Source: Jacaranda mimosifolia (Eukaryota > Streptophyta > Magnoliopsida > Lamiales > Bignoniaceae). From it: a DNA stretch of 64,000 nucleotides. Positions 25,201-36,316 of this stretch are shown here, in pieces. Location of the stretch: the NCBI GenBank assembly GCA_018894105.1, contig CM032129.1:16804968-16868967 (forward strand), in the 5' to 3' direction. Every line of letters begins with the position of its first letter. Positions within the stretch are counted from its first letter, which is position 1. The position numbers were made by a program, and so were the translations under genes. A model generated the notes under the pieces. That model did no database searches, was not told the DNA's origin, and was given only the letters and a program-made list of their open reading frames with translations.

Positions 25201-26042
25201 AGTCGTCATGTGTACTTCAATAAAGTACATACCCTTCTCAAGGGTGGCAAAGTAAGCTTTGCAATTTCTCTTCCAATGCCCCTTTTCACCACAATGGAAC
25301 AACTAGCATCAGTTTTAACCTTCTTCTTAACCCTCCCAGAACTCTTCTCAGGTTGCTTCCCTTTTGAGGAAGAACTTTTTTTCCTCTTACCTCCCTTTCG
25401 AGGAACCCTAAGGCTCTTCGCCTTGGAGGAGTATACAAGCATTAGGGGCTTCTCCTTTTTCATAGTCACCTCATGGTCACAAGCATATTGACTAACTCGT
25501 TAACCGTAACTTCTTGCTTAGATACATTGAAGTTCATAATGAATTGGTCATATGAGGGTGGTAATGACTGTAGGATCAAATCCACGTAAAGGTCATTGTC
25601 CATGACCACATCTAACTATTCAAACTTCTCGATAAGTCATAATATCTTGAGGCTATGATCATGGACATTGGATCCTTCACTCATCTTTGTCCTAAAGAGC
25701 TCCTTTGACAAAGCAAAATCGTGTCTATTTTGTACACTATACAACTTTCGCAAGTGTACATAGATCTCTCGAGCATGTTCCATGTGCTCATGAGTCTTTT
25801 GGAGCTCTTTCGACATGGGGGCCATCATGACATATCTAACTTGTACATCATCATCTACAAATTTTTTGAACATTTCATGTTGTTGGTTAGTGGCGTCATC
25901 ACCAAGTGTGTCCATAGGACTTTGATCAAGGACTTAAGTCTGTTTAGTTAAGAATTATTTTAAGATTCCTCAACCAATCTTAGAAGTTAGGCCCAGTAAG
26001 TTTATTGGTTGCCAAAATTAATTCAAGTAGATTCTTAGCCAT
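22287..26042 (-). pseudogene. Copia gag-pol of element B, broken
   Basis: gag starts at 26042 with MAKNLL and holds VDDDVQVRYVMMAPMSKELQKTHEHM (near 25850). A CCHC knuckle near 25290 (HCGEKGHWKRNC) is out of phase with the upstream ORF because of a one-base loss. The protease/pre-integrase region spans about 25200-24770 (RLGNGARVAA, NIISIPVLDN), integrase about 24770-24150 (FVGQTERSTS, GGHSYFITFIDDYSRFG), reverse transcriptase 23830-22900 (GCKWIHRQKFG, LVAKGYTQRPG) and RNase H to about 22287. The catalytic YVDD reads YVDG (near 23260). Order gag-PR-IN-RT-RH is that of Ty1/copia. Many frameshifts and stops are present. The product would be a capsid and enzyme polyprotein. Confidence 0.87.
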
Positions 26043-27981
26043 TTTGTTTGAAGATTTTGAAAATCTACAAGAGGCGAAAAAAGAGTATAAGCATGTGATT
26101 GAATTTGATATTAACAACAAGTTCATGGTCTTTCAAGCATGTCTTCCTTCCATTATTTTATCAAATTCTTCACCCCCTAGAAAAATTCAGGAAATCATAT
26201 TTCCTAGTAAGAATCAAGATCCCAAGGACTTGCAAGTGGACCCACGACTCATTAGACATCCACAAACAATCAAAAGCTAAGCAGCTTTTTTTAATTACAT
26301 CTCATGCAATGCTTGATATATTTTGCCTCACTTTTCATGTGGACCCACGACTCATGAGACATCCACACTAATAGGCGTTAAGTCGGACCTACCAATCAAG
26401 TTTTGATTCAAGACGGGCACCACGACATCCCATAACTCTTGTGACAATGCATCGGTGTTCTCAAATCAAAAGTGCATCATATGCTAAGTATATGGTCACA
26501 ACTTTCCATTATAAGTATGACCTACGACTCGTGAGACATCACACAAACAATGGTAGAATCGTCATGCCACACACTATTGGTAGAAGGCTTGGATTAATTA
26601 AAACTCTTTTAATTTATATCCATTTCGACTTAATATTTGAAAAGCATTTAGATATTCTAAGTGGATGGTTTTTAATTGCAAAGATCTCATCATTTTTATC
26701 TTCTTATTTAGGTTTTCTATATCCTAACCATGCATATCATACATTAATAGGATATGAAAAGATAAATAAGTAAATGCATCTAGCATACTCCTAGGGTGGG
26801 ATGACCATGAGCCTAACCAAGTGATGCACTTGGAGCCATAAATGCACCACCTAGTTGATTTTAGGTGGGTTGATTAAATCTAGCTATTACATGAATGTAT
26901 CCCATACATTCATGAGTCTTCAAAAGTCTCTATGTATCTAAGGCCTCATTTGCTCCATGTAACTTTTAGATGAGAAAGAAATCCTCACTCCAAGTGATTC
27001 TACTGTCATAACATTTACAAGATAAAAATAAAGAGGCATGCAAGCCTCAAATTAATACAACCCATTTCAACAAATTGAAATGAATAAATTCAATATTAAA
27101 GGCTCATGGTCATCCCTATTCTTTCATCACCCATTCAACAATTAATTGAACAATAAACAAATATAAAATTGGCAATTAATTCCATCAATTAAATGCTAAT
27201 CAAATTGACAAATAATTGGTCAGGGATAACACTTATGCAACATACATAGATTAACTTTAACAAGATTTAAGGAGCTTGAAAAAATGTCAAACATAATATT
27301 GAGAATTTGCACAATACTTGTGCATCCATAACACATGATTTAAAATCATTTCTAGCCACTAAAAGAGCAAACAATCATCTCAAAACCTGCCCAACACTTG
27401 ACCGAGTGCTGTTGGGCAATGGCTCTCAATCATTGCCCTGCCAACGTGCACCAAGGCTGGCTGGTAGCCCCTATTTTAGGGTAAAAGCTACTCAAATCGA
27501 TTTTTAGCTCAACTTTTGTGCACCAAAAATTCTAGAACTCTTTCTAAACATAAAATCACATATTATGGAACAATTTTTAGATCTAAAACACATTTTAAAA
27601 CACAAAATTTAAGTGCTCAATCAAGCTTCAAAAAACTAGTTTAAGTAAGAATCACATTCTTCAAAAATCTCCAACAAAACTTCAATCAAATTGGATCCAA
27701 AAATGACCAAAACATATTAAGGCTAGATTTAACATGCTATATCAACATGTAATATCAATTAATGCTAAAACAACATTTAACATTAAAATCTATGAATTAA
27801 AACAAACTAATCATATGAATCAATATTTAATACACAAATTAGAATCCTTTTAATTCATCAATCAGGAGCCCCACATATCATCCAAACACTCCAATCCATC
27901 ATATGAATAAAGAATTTGGTGATTTTGATCAATCCATCACATGAATCAATCATTAAAAATTCCAAATCTAAGCATGATTTA
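26043..27981 (-). other. Untranslated leader of element B
   Basis: About 1.9 kb between primer site and gag start. It is AT-rich with no coding frame of note. It shares blocks with the leaders of G, F and J, such as the catgagcct..aaccaagt block near 26805 and the gcacaatacttgtgcatcca block near 27310. A short GC-richer patch at about 27380-27480 is the most variable part of the leader between copies. Confidence 0.65.
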
Positions 27982-27994
27982 GGTTCCAATACCA
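27982..27994 (-). promoter_or_regulatory. Primer binding site of element B
   Basis: On the minus strand TGGTATTGGAACC, two bases after the 5' LTR end. It resembles the TGGTATCAGAGC site complementary to the 3' end of initiator Met-tRNA used by most plant copia elements. Confidence 0.75.
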
Positions 27995-27996
27995 CT

Positions 27997-30141
27997 TGAA
28001 GGTTAGTAAGCCACTAGGATCCAATTATCAAACCTTAAAAGCTCAAAAACAACTAGTTCATATAGCCTAGCAAGGATCTAGTCATGCTAGGGATTCAGAT
28101 TTAGAAGGAGAATTGCCTCAGAAAGTAAATTTCCAAGGTTGTGATGGTGAACACTTCACTAATCCAGAATCTGGTAGGCTCTGGCACAGCAGATGAACAA
28201 CGACTTTCGCCTAAGTTAAAATGAGCCAAAAATCACGAAAACAATTATGGAACTTCTCAACTATTTGAGAAATGTGAAATAAAAAATTCAGAGCAAAACC
28301 CCTTCTGGATCACATGGAAAAAAATCAGCAAGTGACAATACTATTGTAGTGCATCTCCAAAGCTTAGCAAACTAAATGTTTTGTCTCTATTGATATGATC
28401 CACACACCAATCAATCCTCCAAATTCCACTCACTTTTAGCTGGAGAAAGCAAGTAGAATTACAGTGGTGAAGGCAAATTTTGAGGTAGGATAAGAAAAAC
28501 TAAGCAAAGCTTTGACACATGATGCAATGCTTCAAGTGAGGTTTTGAAAGGAAATGAAAATAATCTAATTCTTCACACCAATTGTGATATAGCCGATTCC
28601 TCCCTCATATATATCTATATATAGATGTTGGATGGTGTGATGCCAAGGTCACATCACACCTTCCATGAGGAAAGGCGGCCACGTGGGGTTGCCAAGCTGG
28701 CAAATTTGAATTCAAATCTCATTTGAATTTCATGTGCATTTTAATTGCATTTGAAATCTAATTTCAAGCTAATTAAGATGCTAATTTAAATAAACATTTC
28801 ATTTGAATTTTTCCTCTCAAATGTATTATTTTCAATAATTAAATTAAAAACTTTAATTTAATTAATTAACGTTTGACTTAACACTTAAGTCAATTAAGCT
28901 TAACTCTTAAGCTCAATTTTGTCAATTTAACTCCTTAAATTAACTTGACCAATTGATGGTCACTTGGAACCAAATAATTAAATCCTTAATTATTGGTCTG
29001 ATCTAACTATTTAAATTAGTTGATTAATTTAACACTTAAATTAATCAAGCCACAAATTGACCTTCAAATTAGCACCTCAAAATCGGTCACCTTGGAGGGA
29101 TTTTCTAATTCTTAGAAAACTGCTTCAATGATTGGGAGGTTTATTAGAATTTGTGTGTGACCCTTAAAACAACTTTTAAACTAATCGACTCAATTCAATT
29201 AATCTCATTAATTTAAGAGTACCTAATCTCCTTGGTCGAAGTCCAATCTCAAGCCCATGGAGTCCAACTAATTGGCCAAAATGAATGCTTTTGGGAAACC
29301 ATTGTATCTCTACACATACCATACAAGTATGATCCTTTCATCTCCTATCTCTCGAAAGAGGCCTAAAGCAAAATATTTGCCAGCTCTCTCATAGCCTCGA
29401 TACTATGTCTCTATGCCTAATGTTTGATTCCTTTGTATGACCTCATCTTTGGAAAACTCCTTTTCCAAATTGTCACACCACCTTGCGCAAGGATTTCTTG
29501 GAATAGATCATTATAGAATACATAGGGGATGCGTTCGCCCTTCGACAAAAGCGAGGAATCAGATTCCATCTTGAATCTCACAAACCTCCATGCCAAGTAG
29601 CTCATACCCAACCTCAACCCGAAAGACCTACTATGTGGTCAAGGAAGAGTCAAAGCATGAGGACCAAACCCAAGGTTACCATAGATCCTCAAGTTAAAGG
29701 ACTAATAATATGCACTAGCATAAGCTGGAGAACTTGTCACTGCGCTATCTAGTATATTCTCTGGTGGGCCTTTAGTACCTTGTTCTCTAACAAGCACCTA
29801 CTAATATGCACCCATATCTCATACGGTCGCTCATGGAATGGAGCAATATCCAACTCTTGGATTTATGCATCGTTAGTGCAAGTCTATCCGGATCTCAGAT
29901 GCCCCATCTCGTAAGATCCTATGACTTCGAAGATTTATGATCATGACTATGTAAGACTTATTCCATGGTCACCAAACTAAGCCCTATAGTCATGAGTGAT
30001 CTAAGGGCTTCATCCAAATGCAAGTGAAGAAATAAAGAGCATAAGATGAAGATGGCTATATAATGAATATCTTTCAATCAAGATTCAAAGAAATAGCTTT
30101 ACAAGGCCAATCTTATCGGCTTGCCGGGCACTATTCCAACA
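27997..30141 (-). repeat. 5' LTR of element B
   Basis: 2,145 bp with the same ends as the 3' LTR. It lacks roughly 100 bp near 29162, where the other LTR carries the ccaataggttctac..attttagttt segment. The two LTRs differ at many positions, so the insertion is not recent (not quantified). Confidence 0.87.
28617..28660 (-). promoter_or_regulatory. Promoter core in 5' LTR of B
   Basis: TATA-like ctatatatag at 28615-28624 (within atatctatatatagatg) and inverted repeat ggtgtgatg / catcacacc at 28634-28660. Confidence 0.55.
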
Positions 30142-30523
30142 CAAGCACCCACTAATATGCACCCATATCTCATATGGCATTGCTCATGAAATGAAGCAAC
30201 ATCCAATCCTTGGATTTATGCATTGTTAGTGCAAGTCTATCGGGATCTTATCAGGATCTTAGATGCTCTGTCTCATAAGGTCCTATGACTTGAAAGATTT
30301 AACATCACGATCATGTAAGACTTGTTTCATGATTATCACCAAGTGTACTAACCAAGTACTATAGTCTTGTGTGATCTAAGGGTTTCAACCAAATGCTAGT
30401 TAGGTAATTATAAGCATGAGATGAATATATGGCCATTTCAAGAATATCATTCAATCAATATTATATCACAAGTGAAATAGTTTACATGCCAATCTTATTG
30501 GCTTGCGGGATACTATTCCAACA
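30142..30523 (-). repeat. LTR2, right portion, with right TSD copy of B
   Basis: Begins with caagc (30142-30146, the TSD of B) and continues with the LTR sequence that follows this word in other copies. It ends actattccaaca at 30523. A polypurine tract follows at 30524-30534 (AAGTGGGAGAT on the minus strand). Confidence 0.83.
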
Positions 30524-30537
30524 ATCTCCCACTTTTC

Positions 30538-32035
30538 CTAAAGCCAATTCTCTATAGTCTTAAGACCCATTTTCTCAAGATGTCCTTCAAAGACCTTTTG
30601 AATTTAGGGGTTAAGACAGTGGTTTTGCTATATTCTCTTTTGGGGCAACTATTTCTACTCAGATGTCGCCTTTATCAAATGATATCATATATCAAATGTT
30701 TGGATCACTATGAGATCTTAGCTTAAGTCCAAAGTTGTCTTCAATAGACAACTTTAGGCTTATGTACACTAGGCACTACATCCAACTCTTGGATGAAGTT
30801 TCTATCCAAACACCTTTCTTTGCGATTTCCAAAACAACAATGTATTCCGCCTCTTTGGTTGAATTGGCCGTGGTGTCTAGTTTAGAACTCTTCCAACTCA
30901 CCAAGCCACCATATAGGCAAAATATGAATCCAGAATTAGATTTTAGGTTATCTCCATTGGATTGGAAACTAGGATCTAAAAATCCCTTAGGTTTTAATTC
31001 TCTATTGTCATATACCAAAAACAAGTCCTTAGTCCTTCTCAAGTACTTAAAGATTATTTTAATGGCCATCTAGTGACATTCACCGGGGTTAGATTGGAAA
31101 CGGCTCATAACACCTAGAGCGTGTACCACATTCAATTTTGTACATTGAACGACATACACTGTGCTCCCAATAGCGGACGCATAAGGTATGTGGGACATTC
31201 TTTGTCTCTCATCGTTAGCCTTAGGGGCCATAGACTTGGAGAGATGAATGCCATATCTTATCGGGAGGAATCCCATCTTAGATTCTTCCATACTAAACCC
31301 TTTTAGTATGTTGTCAATGCATGATATGTGGGAAAGTGCCAGCATCCTCCCTGATCTATCTCTAAAGATACATATTCCCAATATGTATGATGTTTCTCCC
31401 AAATCCTTCATGGAGAATTGAGTAGATAAGTATGCTTTAGTACACTGTAGCATTTCTCTCTCATTCTTAATGGGAAAAATGTCATCGACATAAAGCACAA
31501 TAAACTGTATACTACTACCACTAGCCTTCTTGTACATACAAGGTTCATATACATTTTTGACAAAGTCAAATGATTTGACTACCTTATAAATGCGTATGTT
31601 CCAACTTTAGGACTTCTGTTTGAGTCCATAAATGGATCTCTGGAATTCGCAAACCTTTTGCTCAGTTCCTTTAGATGTAAAACCTTGTGTTGCTCTATAT
31701 AGATTTCTTCTTCGATGTTTCCATTGAAGAAAGTAGTTTTCACATCCATTTGTCATATCTCATAGTCATAATATGTGGGTAAGGCAAGTAAATTTGAATA
31801 AGTTTAGGCATTGCAATCGGTGAAAAGGTTTTCTCAAAATTAATATCGGGTCTTTGAGTGTAACCTTTTGCCACTAGTTGCACCTTAAAGGTCTTTACGT
31901 CTCCATCGACCCCTAGCTTTCGCTGATCGATCCACTTGCAACCAATGGGAACTATTTCCTCCGGTGGATCTACCAAAGTCCATACTTTATTGGAGTACAT
32001 GAAGTCTATGTCCAACATAGCTTCCTCATAAGTTA
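30538..32035 (-). pseudogene. Copia pol fragment, reverse transcriptase and RNase H only
   Basis: Two minus-strand frames at 31537-31070 and 31069-30776 are one reading frame split by a single TAG where sister copies have Trp (ECHW). They carry FIVLYVDDI, the catalytic YVDD of reverse transcriptase, then SMKDLGETSYILG, LSTQFS and the RNase H start VYDN..LDPSFQSN. The N-terminal RT part (32048-31740) has GCKWIDQRKLG and LVAKGYTQRP. The frame stops being copia pol near 32035, where leader sequence begins, so integrase, protease and gag are deleted. Confidence 0.83.
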
Positions 32036-32335
32036 AAATGAGCAACACACCTTAAGGTCAAATTTAACACGCTATATCAACATATAGCATCAACTAATGC
32101 CAAATCAAAATTCAACATTAGAAACTATGAATTAAAATATACTAGTCATGTGAATTATCACTTAAAATACCTATTAGCATGTTTTCCATTCATCATGCAT
32201 GGATCCACACGCAACATCATCCAAACACTCCAATCCATAGGTTGGATCAAGTATTTGGTGATTTTGGCCAATTCATCACATGAATCATTTAATCAAAAAT
32301 CCAAATAATAGCATGAATTAGGCTTTAATACTGCT
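32036..32335 (-). other. Leader remnant and primer site joined to pol fragment
   Basis: About 300 bp of LTR-proximal leader (aacatgctatatcaac-type blocks shared with 27720 and 36050). It ends in a decayed primer site at 32321-32333 (minus strand CAGTATTAAAGCC) next to LTR3. The junction at about 32035 is a deletion of roughly 4 kb relative to element B. Confidence 0.65.
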
Positions 32336-34209
32336 TGAAGTCACATGCAGCACTAGGATCCAATTATCAAACCTCAAAAATGCCAAAATTACCAGCCTAC
32401 ATATGAAGTTAAGGATCTAAACATGCCATATATTCAGATTTGAAAGGAAAATTACCTTGATTTTCAGAAAATCAAAGGAAAGTGGAAGAAGATCTCAATT
32501 CCTTGAAAACTATCTTCCAGTGGCATAGCAGAATCTGAGCAACTTTTGCACATCCAAACAAACACCAATTCTTTAATGTATCTTAAGTAAAAAATTCAGG
32601 TTAAAATGGATCTGGAAAGATCTCCAAAAATGCTCCAAAATTACTGCCTAAAAATAGAGGATCTCCAAAGGCGAGCAATCTAATTGTCTTGCCTCTAACG
32701 TACAGGTCCACACACCAATTCCCAATCATTTTTCCTCTCAATATCAATTGGAGAATAATGAGAAGAAGTTCTTGGATGAAGCCTTGATTTGGAGGTAGGA
32801 GAAGAAGAGAAGTGAAGCTTCAACACATGAGGCAACACTTGAAAATTAGGAGGAAAATTGAGAGTCTCTAACTCTTGCTTTCAATTCACACATGTGCCGC
32901 CCCCTTTACTCTCTATATCTACATATAGAGGGAGGAAGGTGTGATGCATCCTCGAGGTGGCCACCCACTTGCTTGCAAGTTGGCATGTGAACTTGAATTT
33001 TGTGGGAATTTGAATTTCATTTGGAATCTTCATTTTATCTCATGAAATGTGATCCAAATAAATTCCAATTCACATCAAATGAACATTTCATTTGAATTTT
33101 CCCTCCAAAATTAATTCTCCATTTTAATTAAATTAAACTCTTTAATTTAATTAACTTTGACTTGACTCTTTAAGTCAATTTGCTTAACTCCTTAGGTAAG
33201 ACATTGTTAACTCAACTCCTTAAGTTAACTTGACCAATTGAGAGTCATGTGGCACCAAATAATTAACTCCTTACATCAATTTAACAATTAAATTGATCAA
33301 GCCAAATTTGACTACAAGTGGTGTTCAATCGGTCAACCTCCAAATCAGTCATGTGGGAGATTTTCTAACTCTTAGAAAATTCTCCTTCATCAATTAGGAT
33401 TTGCAATTGGCTTTTTTGTGTGACCTATTAGGTTATACCATTCATTAGACATGGGCTCACAACTCTTTGTGACTTTAGAATATCGAATATTCACATTAGT
33501 TTAAACTCCTTCAAACTAATCAACTCAATTGTACTAATCTCTATTAGTTAAAGAGTACCCAATCTCCATGGTCGATGTCCAACCTCAAGCCCATCGAGCC
33601 CAACTAATTGGCCGAAATGAATGCTTTTGGAGAACCATTCTAGCTCTATCCGTACCATGCAAATACCATCCTTCCGTCTTCTATCTCCCAAAAAAGGCCT
33701 AGGCTAGATATTCACCGGCTCCCTAATAGCCTCAATTCTATATTTCTATTCCCAATGTATGATTCTCCTTTACGACCTCATCTTTGGAAAACTCCTTTTC
33801 CAAATTGTCATACTACCTTGCGCAAGGATTTCTTGGAATCAATTATTATAGAATACATAAGAGATGTACTTGCCTTTTATAATGACAATTAGTTGGATCG
33901 CATCTTGGATCTCACAAGCCTTCGTGTCTAAGTAGTCATGCCTAATCACCACCCGAATGACCCACTACATGGTTAGGGAAGAGTCAAAACATGAGAACCT
34001 AAATACAAGATTACCATGGATCCTCATATCAAAGGACTAATTATATGCACTATCGTAATCTGGAAAACTTGCCACTACCAACTTGCCTTTTCGGCTGTCT
34101 GGTAGATTCTTTGGGTGGGCCTTCAGTGCCTTATTCTCTGACAAATACCTACTAACATACAACCCATATCTCATATGGAATTGCTCATGAAACGGAGCAA
34201 CATCCAACC
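32336..34209 (-). repeat. LTR3, left portion (5' LTR of composite element)
   Basis: Begins tgaagtcacatgcagcac. It is interrupted after ..acatccaacc at 34209 by the CACTA element and resumes at 35447 (35444-35446 is the duplicated acc). The TATA box is kept (32914-32928). The inverted repeat has lost its second arm (ggtgtgatgcatcctcg). Confidence 0.84.
32914..32948 (-). promoter_or_regulatory. LTR3 promoter core, inverted repeat half deleted
   Basis: TATA-like tatatctacatatag at 32914-32928. Only one arm (ggtgtgatgc, 32938-32947) of the hairpin remains. Confidence 0.45.
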
Positions 34210-35443
34210 CACTACAAAAAAATATGCTTTTTACTATGGTTAATTATGTGTAGTATATAGTTATTAAGTGTAGTAAAAAGTTATTAACTACACTTGTGCC
34301 ACACTTTTCTAGCCGTAGGCATTGCGATTGAGGTAAAAGTGTCGCTACACTTTTTTAAATGTGGTAATTGACTTTTGCTATGAAATTATCTTCAATTACT
34401 ACAAATTTAATGTGTAGTAAAAGCTATCAAATACACCACTATCTTTTACTACAATAAAAAAAGTGTAGTATATAGTAGTTAATTGCCACACTTTGAAAAT
34501 TTTAGTAAATACTTAAATTATTTTTCACCACAATTAAATGTAGTAAAAATCAATTAATTTGGGGAGCTTACTTTTTTTATTTATATACACACAGATAATA
34601 GGAGTTTATCAGGATTCGAACTCTTAACCTTATTCTTGTGTGTGTGAAAGTAATACCACTCGCCAATGATCACTTTGTTATTAATTAGCTAAATTAATAA
34701 ATTTGATTACTTAATCAATATTTTTTAATAATAAAAGTTATTGGAGACAAATATTTATTTTTCCTCAAAAGTTATATTTTCTTACTGTTTTGAGGAACTT
34801 TGTTACTTGGGAAAATTAAGTATTTGATTAATTAATCAAATATTTTTTAATAATAAAAATTAGAGGAAATTTTTTATTTTACCTCTACTTTTATTAATTA
34901 AAACCATGAGTAGTTAGGAATTTTTTAGGAGTTTTATTTGTTAATTTAGAATTTAATTAATTAATTACTATTTTAATAATAAAAATTGGAAGCAATTTTT
35001 TAATTTACCTTGAATATTATTTATTAAACATTACTTCCAACATATTTTTCTTGTTTTCCAGTGATTTTTTTTTTCATTTAAGATCTTAATCTTCGCCTTC
35101 AAATTTTCACAAGTGTCATTGTTTTTACTTCACTAATGAAAAAGTATGGTTAGTTCATTAACTTTTTGCGCTAATGAAAAAGTATGGTTAATTCATTAAC
35201 TTTTTGCTACAGTTTATGTAAAATTGTAGTAAATATACAATATTATTCACCTCATATAAAAATTGTGGTAACTAAGTATATTTTTTGCTACGATAAGATG
35301 AAGTGTAGCATTTAATATAACTTTTACCACACATTTAGAATTTTATACTACAATAGTAAAATCATAACAAATAATCCTTTTTCACTACATTATTTTTAGT
35401 GAAGTAAAAAATATTGTAGCAAAAAGCATATTTTTTTGTAGTG
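34210..35443. mobile_element. Non-autonomous CACTA element, 1234 bp, no transposase
   Basis: The ends are perfect terminal inverted repeats of 23 bp, starting CACTACAAAAAAATATGC and continuing CTTTTT. They are flanked by the 3-bp duplication acc (34207-34209 and 35444-35446). Removing the element and one acc gives acatccaacccttggattta, the uninterrupted LTR sequence seen near 15050. Beyond the TIR, the right end (GCTACAATATTTTTTACT) matches the terminus of the large CACTA at 11788, and both share TGTAGTAAAA and TTGTAGCAA subterminal repeats. No coding sequence is present. The middle holds a SINE-like insertion and TTAAT-rich sequence. Confidence 0.92.
34572..34666 (-). mobile_element. tRNA-derived SINE copy inside the 1.2-kb CACTA
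   Basis: On the minus strand an A-box-like TGGCGAGTGGTA is followed about 40 nt later by a B box GAGTTCGAATCC. Next come AACTCCTA and the tail TGTGTGTATATAAATAAA. The second half aligns closely with the SINE at 55267-55366 (AGTTCGAGCCCTAAC, ACTCCTAATG, TGTGTATAAATAA). Target duplications are not clear; AAAGT on both sides is the best candidate. Confidence 0.68.
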
Positions 35444-35446
35444 ACC

Positions 35447-35747
35447 CTTGGATTTATGCATTGTTAGTACAAGTATATCCAGATCTTAGATGCTTTGTCT
35501 AATAAGATCCTATGACTTGGAAGATTTAAGATCATGAACGTGTAAGACTTGCTTCATGATCACCACCTAGTGCGTGACCAAGTCCCGTAGTCTTGTGTGA
35601 TCTAAGGGTTTCAACCAAATGCCAGCGAAGTAAATATAAGCATATGATGAAGATGGTCAATTCAAAAAATACCATTCAATCAAGATTGTATCACAAGTGA
35701 AATAGTTTATGTACCAATCTAATTGAATTGTGGGGCGCGATTCCAAC
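35447..35747 (-). repeat. LTR3, right portion
   Basis: Continues LTR3 after the CACTA insertion and ends gcgattccaac. The final A of the usual ccaaca is missing, and leader sequence of G follows directly with gtgttgcg. Confidence 0.82.
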
Positions 35748-36316
35748 GTGTTGCGCAGCTAGCGCCCTCCTGCACACAGTAGCTCCCCTGTTTTGGGGTT
35801 AGGACCGAGTCAAGCCAATTTTAGCTCAACTTTTGTGCACCAAAAAATTTAAAGCACTGCCTAAATATTAACTCACACATTATAGATAATTTTCTAGATC
35901 TAAAACAACTTTTGAAAATGGAAATTCAAGTGCTCAAACATACTTCAAAAATCGAGTTTAAGTTAGAATTTCCATTCTTCAAAAGTATCTAATTAACTCC
36001 AATCCAATTCGATCCAAAAATTACCAAAACACCTTAAGGCCAAATTTAACATGCTATATCAACATATAACATCTTCCAATGCTAAATCAAAATTTAACAT
36101 AATCATCCATGAATAAAAAACATACTAACATATGAATTAACTCTTAAAACACATATTGGCATAAGTTGATTTATCATCAAATAAGCCACAAGCAAGATTT
36201 ACCAAACACTCTAATCTATGACTTGGATCACGTATTTGGAGATCTAGATCAATTCATCACATGAATCAATCAAACAAAAATCCAAAATAAAGCATGAAAT
36301 AGGCTCCGATACAATT
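35748..36316 (-). mobile_element. Copia element G: LTR-proximal half of the split leader, with primer site
   Basis: Leader sequence that pairs with 11789-13116. Gctcaacttttgtgcaccaaaaa near 35827 and the aacatgctatatcaac block near 36050 lie in the order seen in B, F and J. The primer site is at 36302-36314 (minus strand TTGTATCGGAGCC), next to the 5' LTR. Confidence 0.75.

Larger units (their letters stand above)
20052..30141 (-). mobile_element. Full-length Ty1/copia retrotransposon B (Angela-like), nested in LTR2
   Basis: A complete 10,090-bp element: 3' LTR 20052-22272, polypurine tract, pol and gag (22287-26042), a leader of about 1.9 kb, primer binding site and 5' LTR 27997-30141. It is flanked by a perfect 5-bp duplication, caagc. 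Both LTRs begin tgaaggttagtaagcc, a subtype signature that distinguishes B from its host LTR. The coding region is broken, so the copy depends on others or is dead. Confidence 0.88.
13117..35747 (-). mobile_element. Composite copia structure LTR1-internal-LTR2-internal-LTR3 (with B and a CACTA nested in it)
   Basis: Three LTRs of one family in the same (minus) orientation are separated by two partial internal regions. The outer LTRs abut two halves of one leader sequence (element G). The left flank is cagtg (13112-13116). The right flank starts gtg at 35748, directly after an LTR end that lacks its final A, as if a three-base deletion had removed part of a cagtg duplication. Each internal region starts at a polypurine tract, but their 5' parts differ: the first breaks off in the protease/pre-integrase region at LTR2, and the second jumps from reverse transcriptase to leader plus primer site. 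This suggests recombination or template switching between copies. Confidence 0.65.

Noticed and set aside
25159..25491. Plus-strand open frame of 110 codons over copia gag
   Set aside because: Shadow of the minus-strand gag and zinc-knuckle region.
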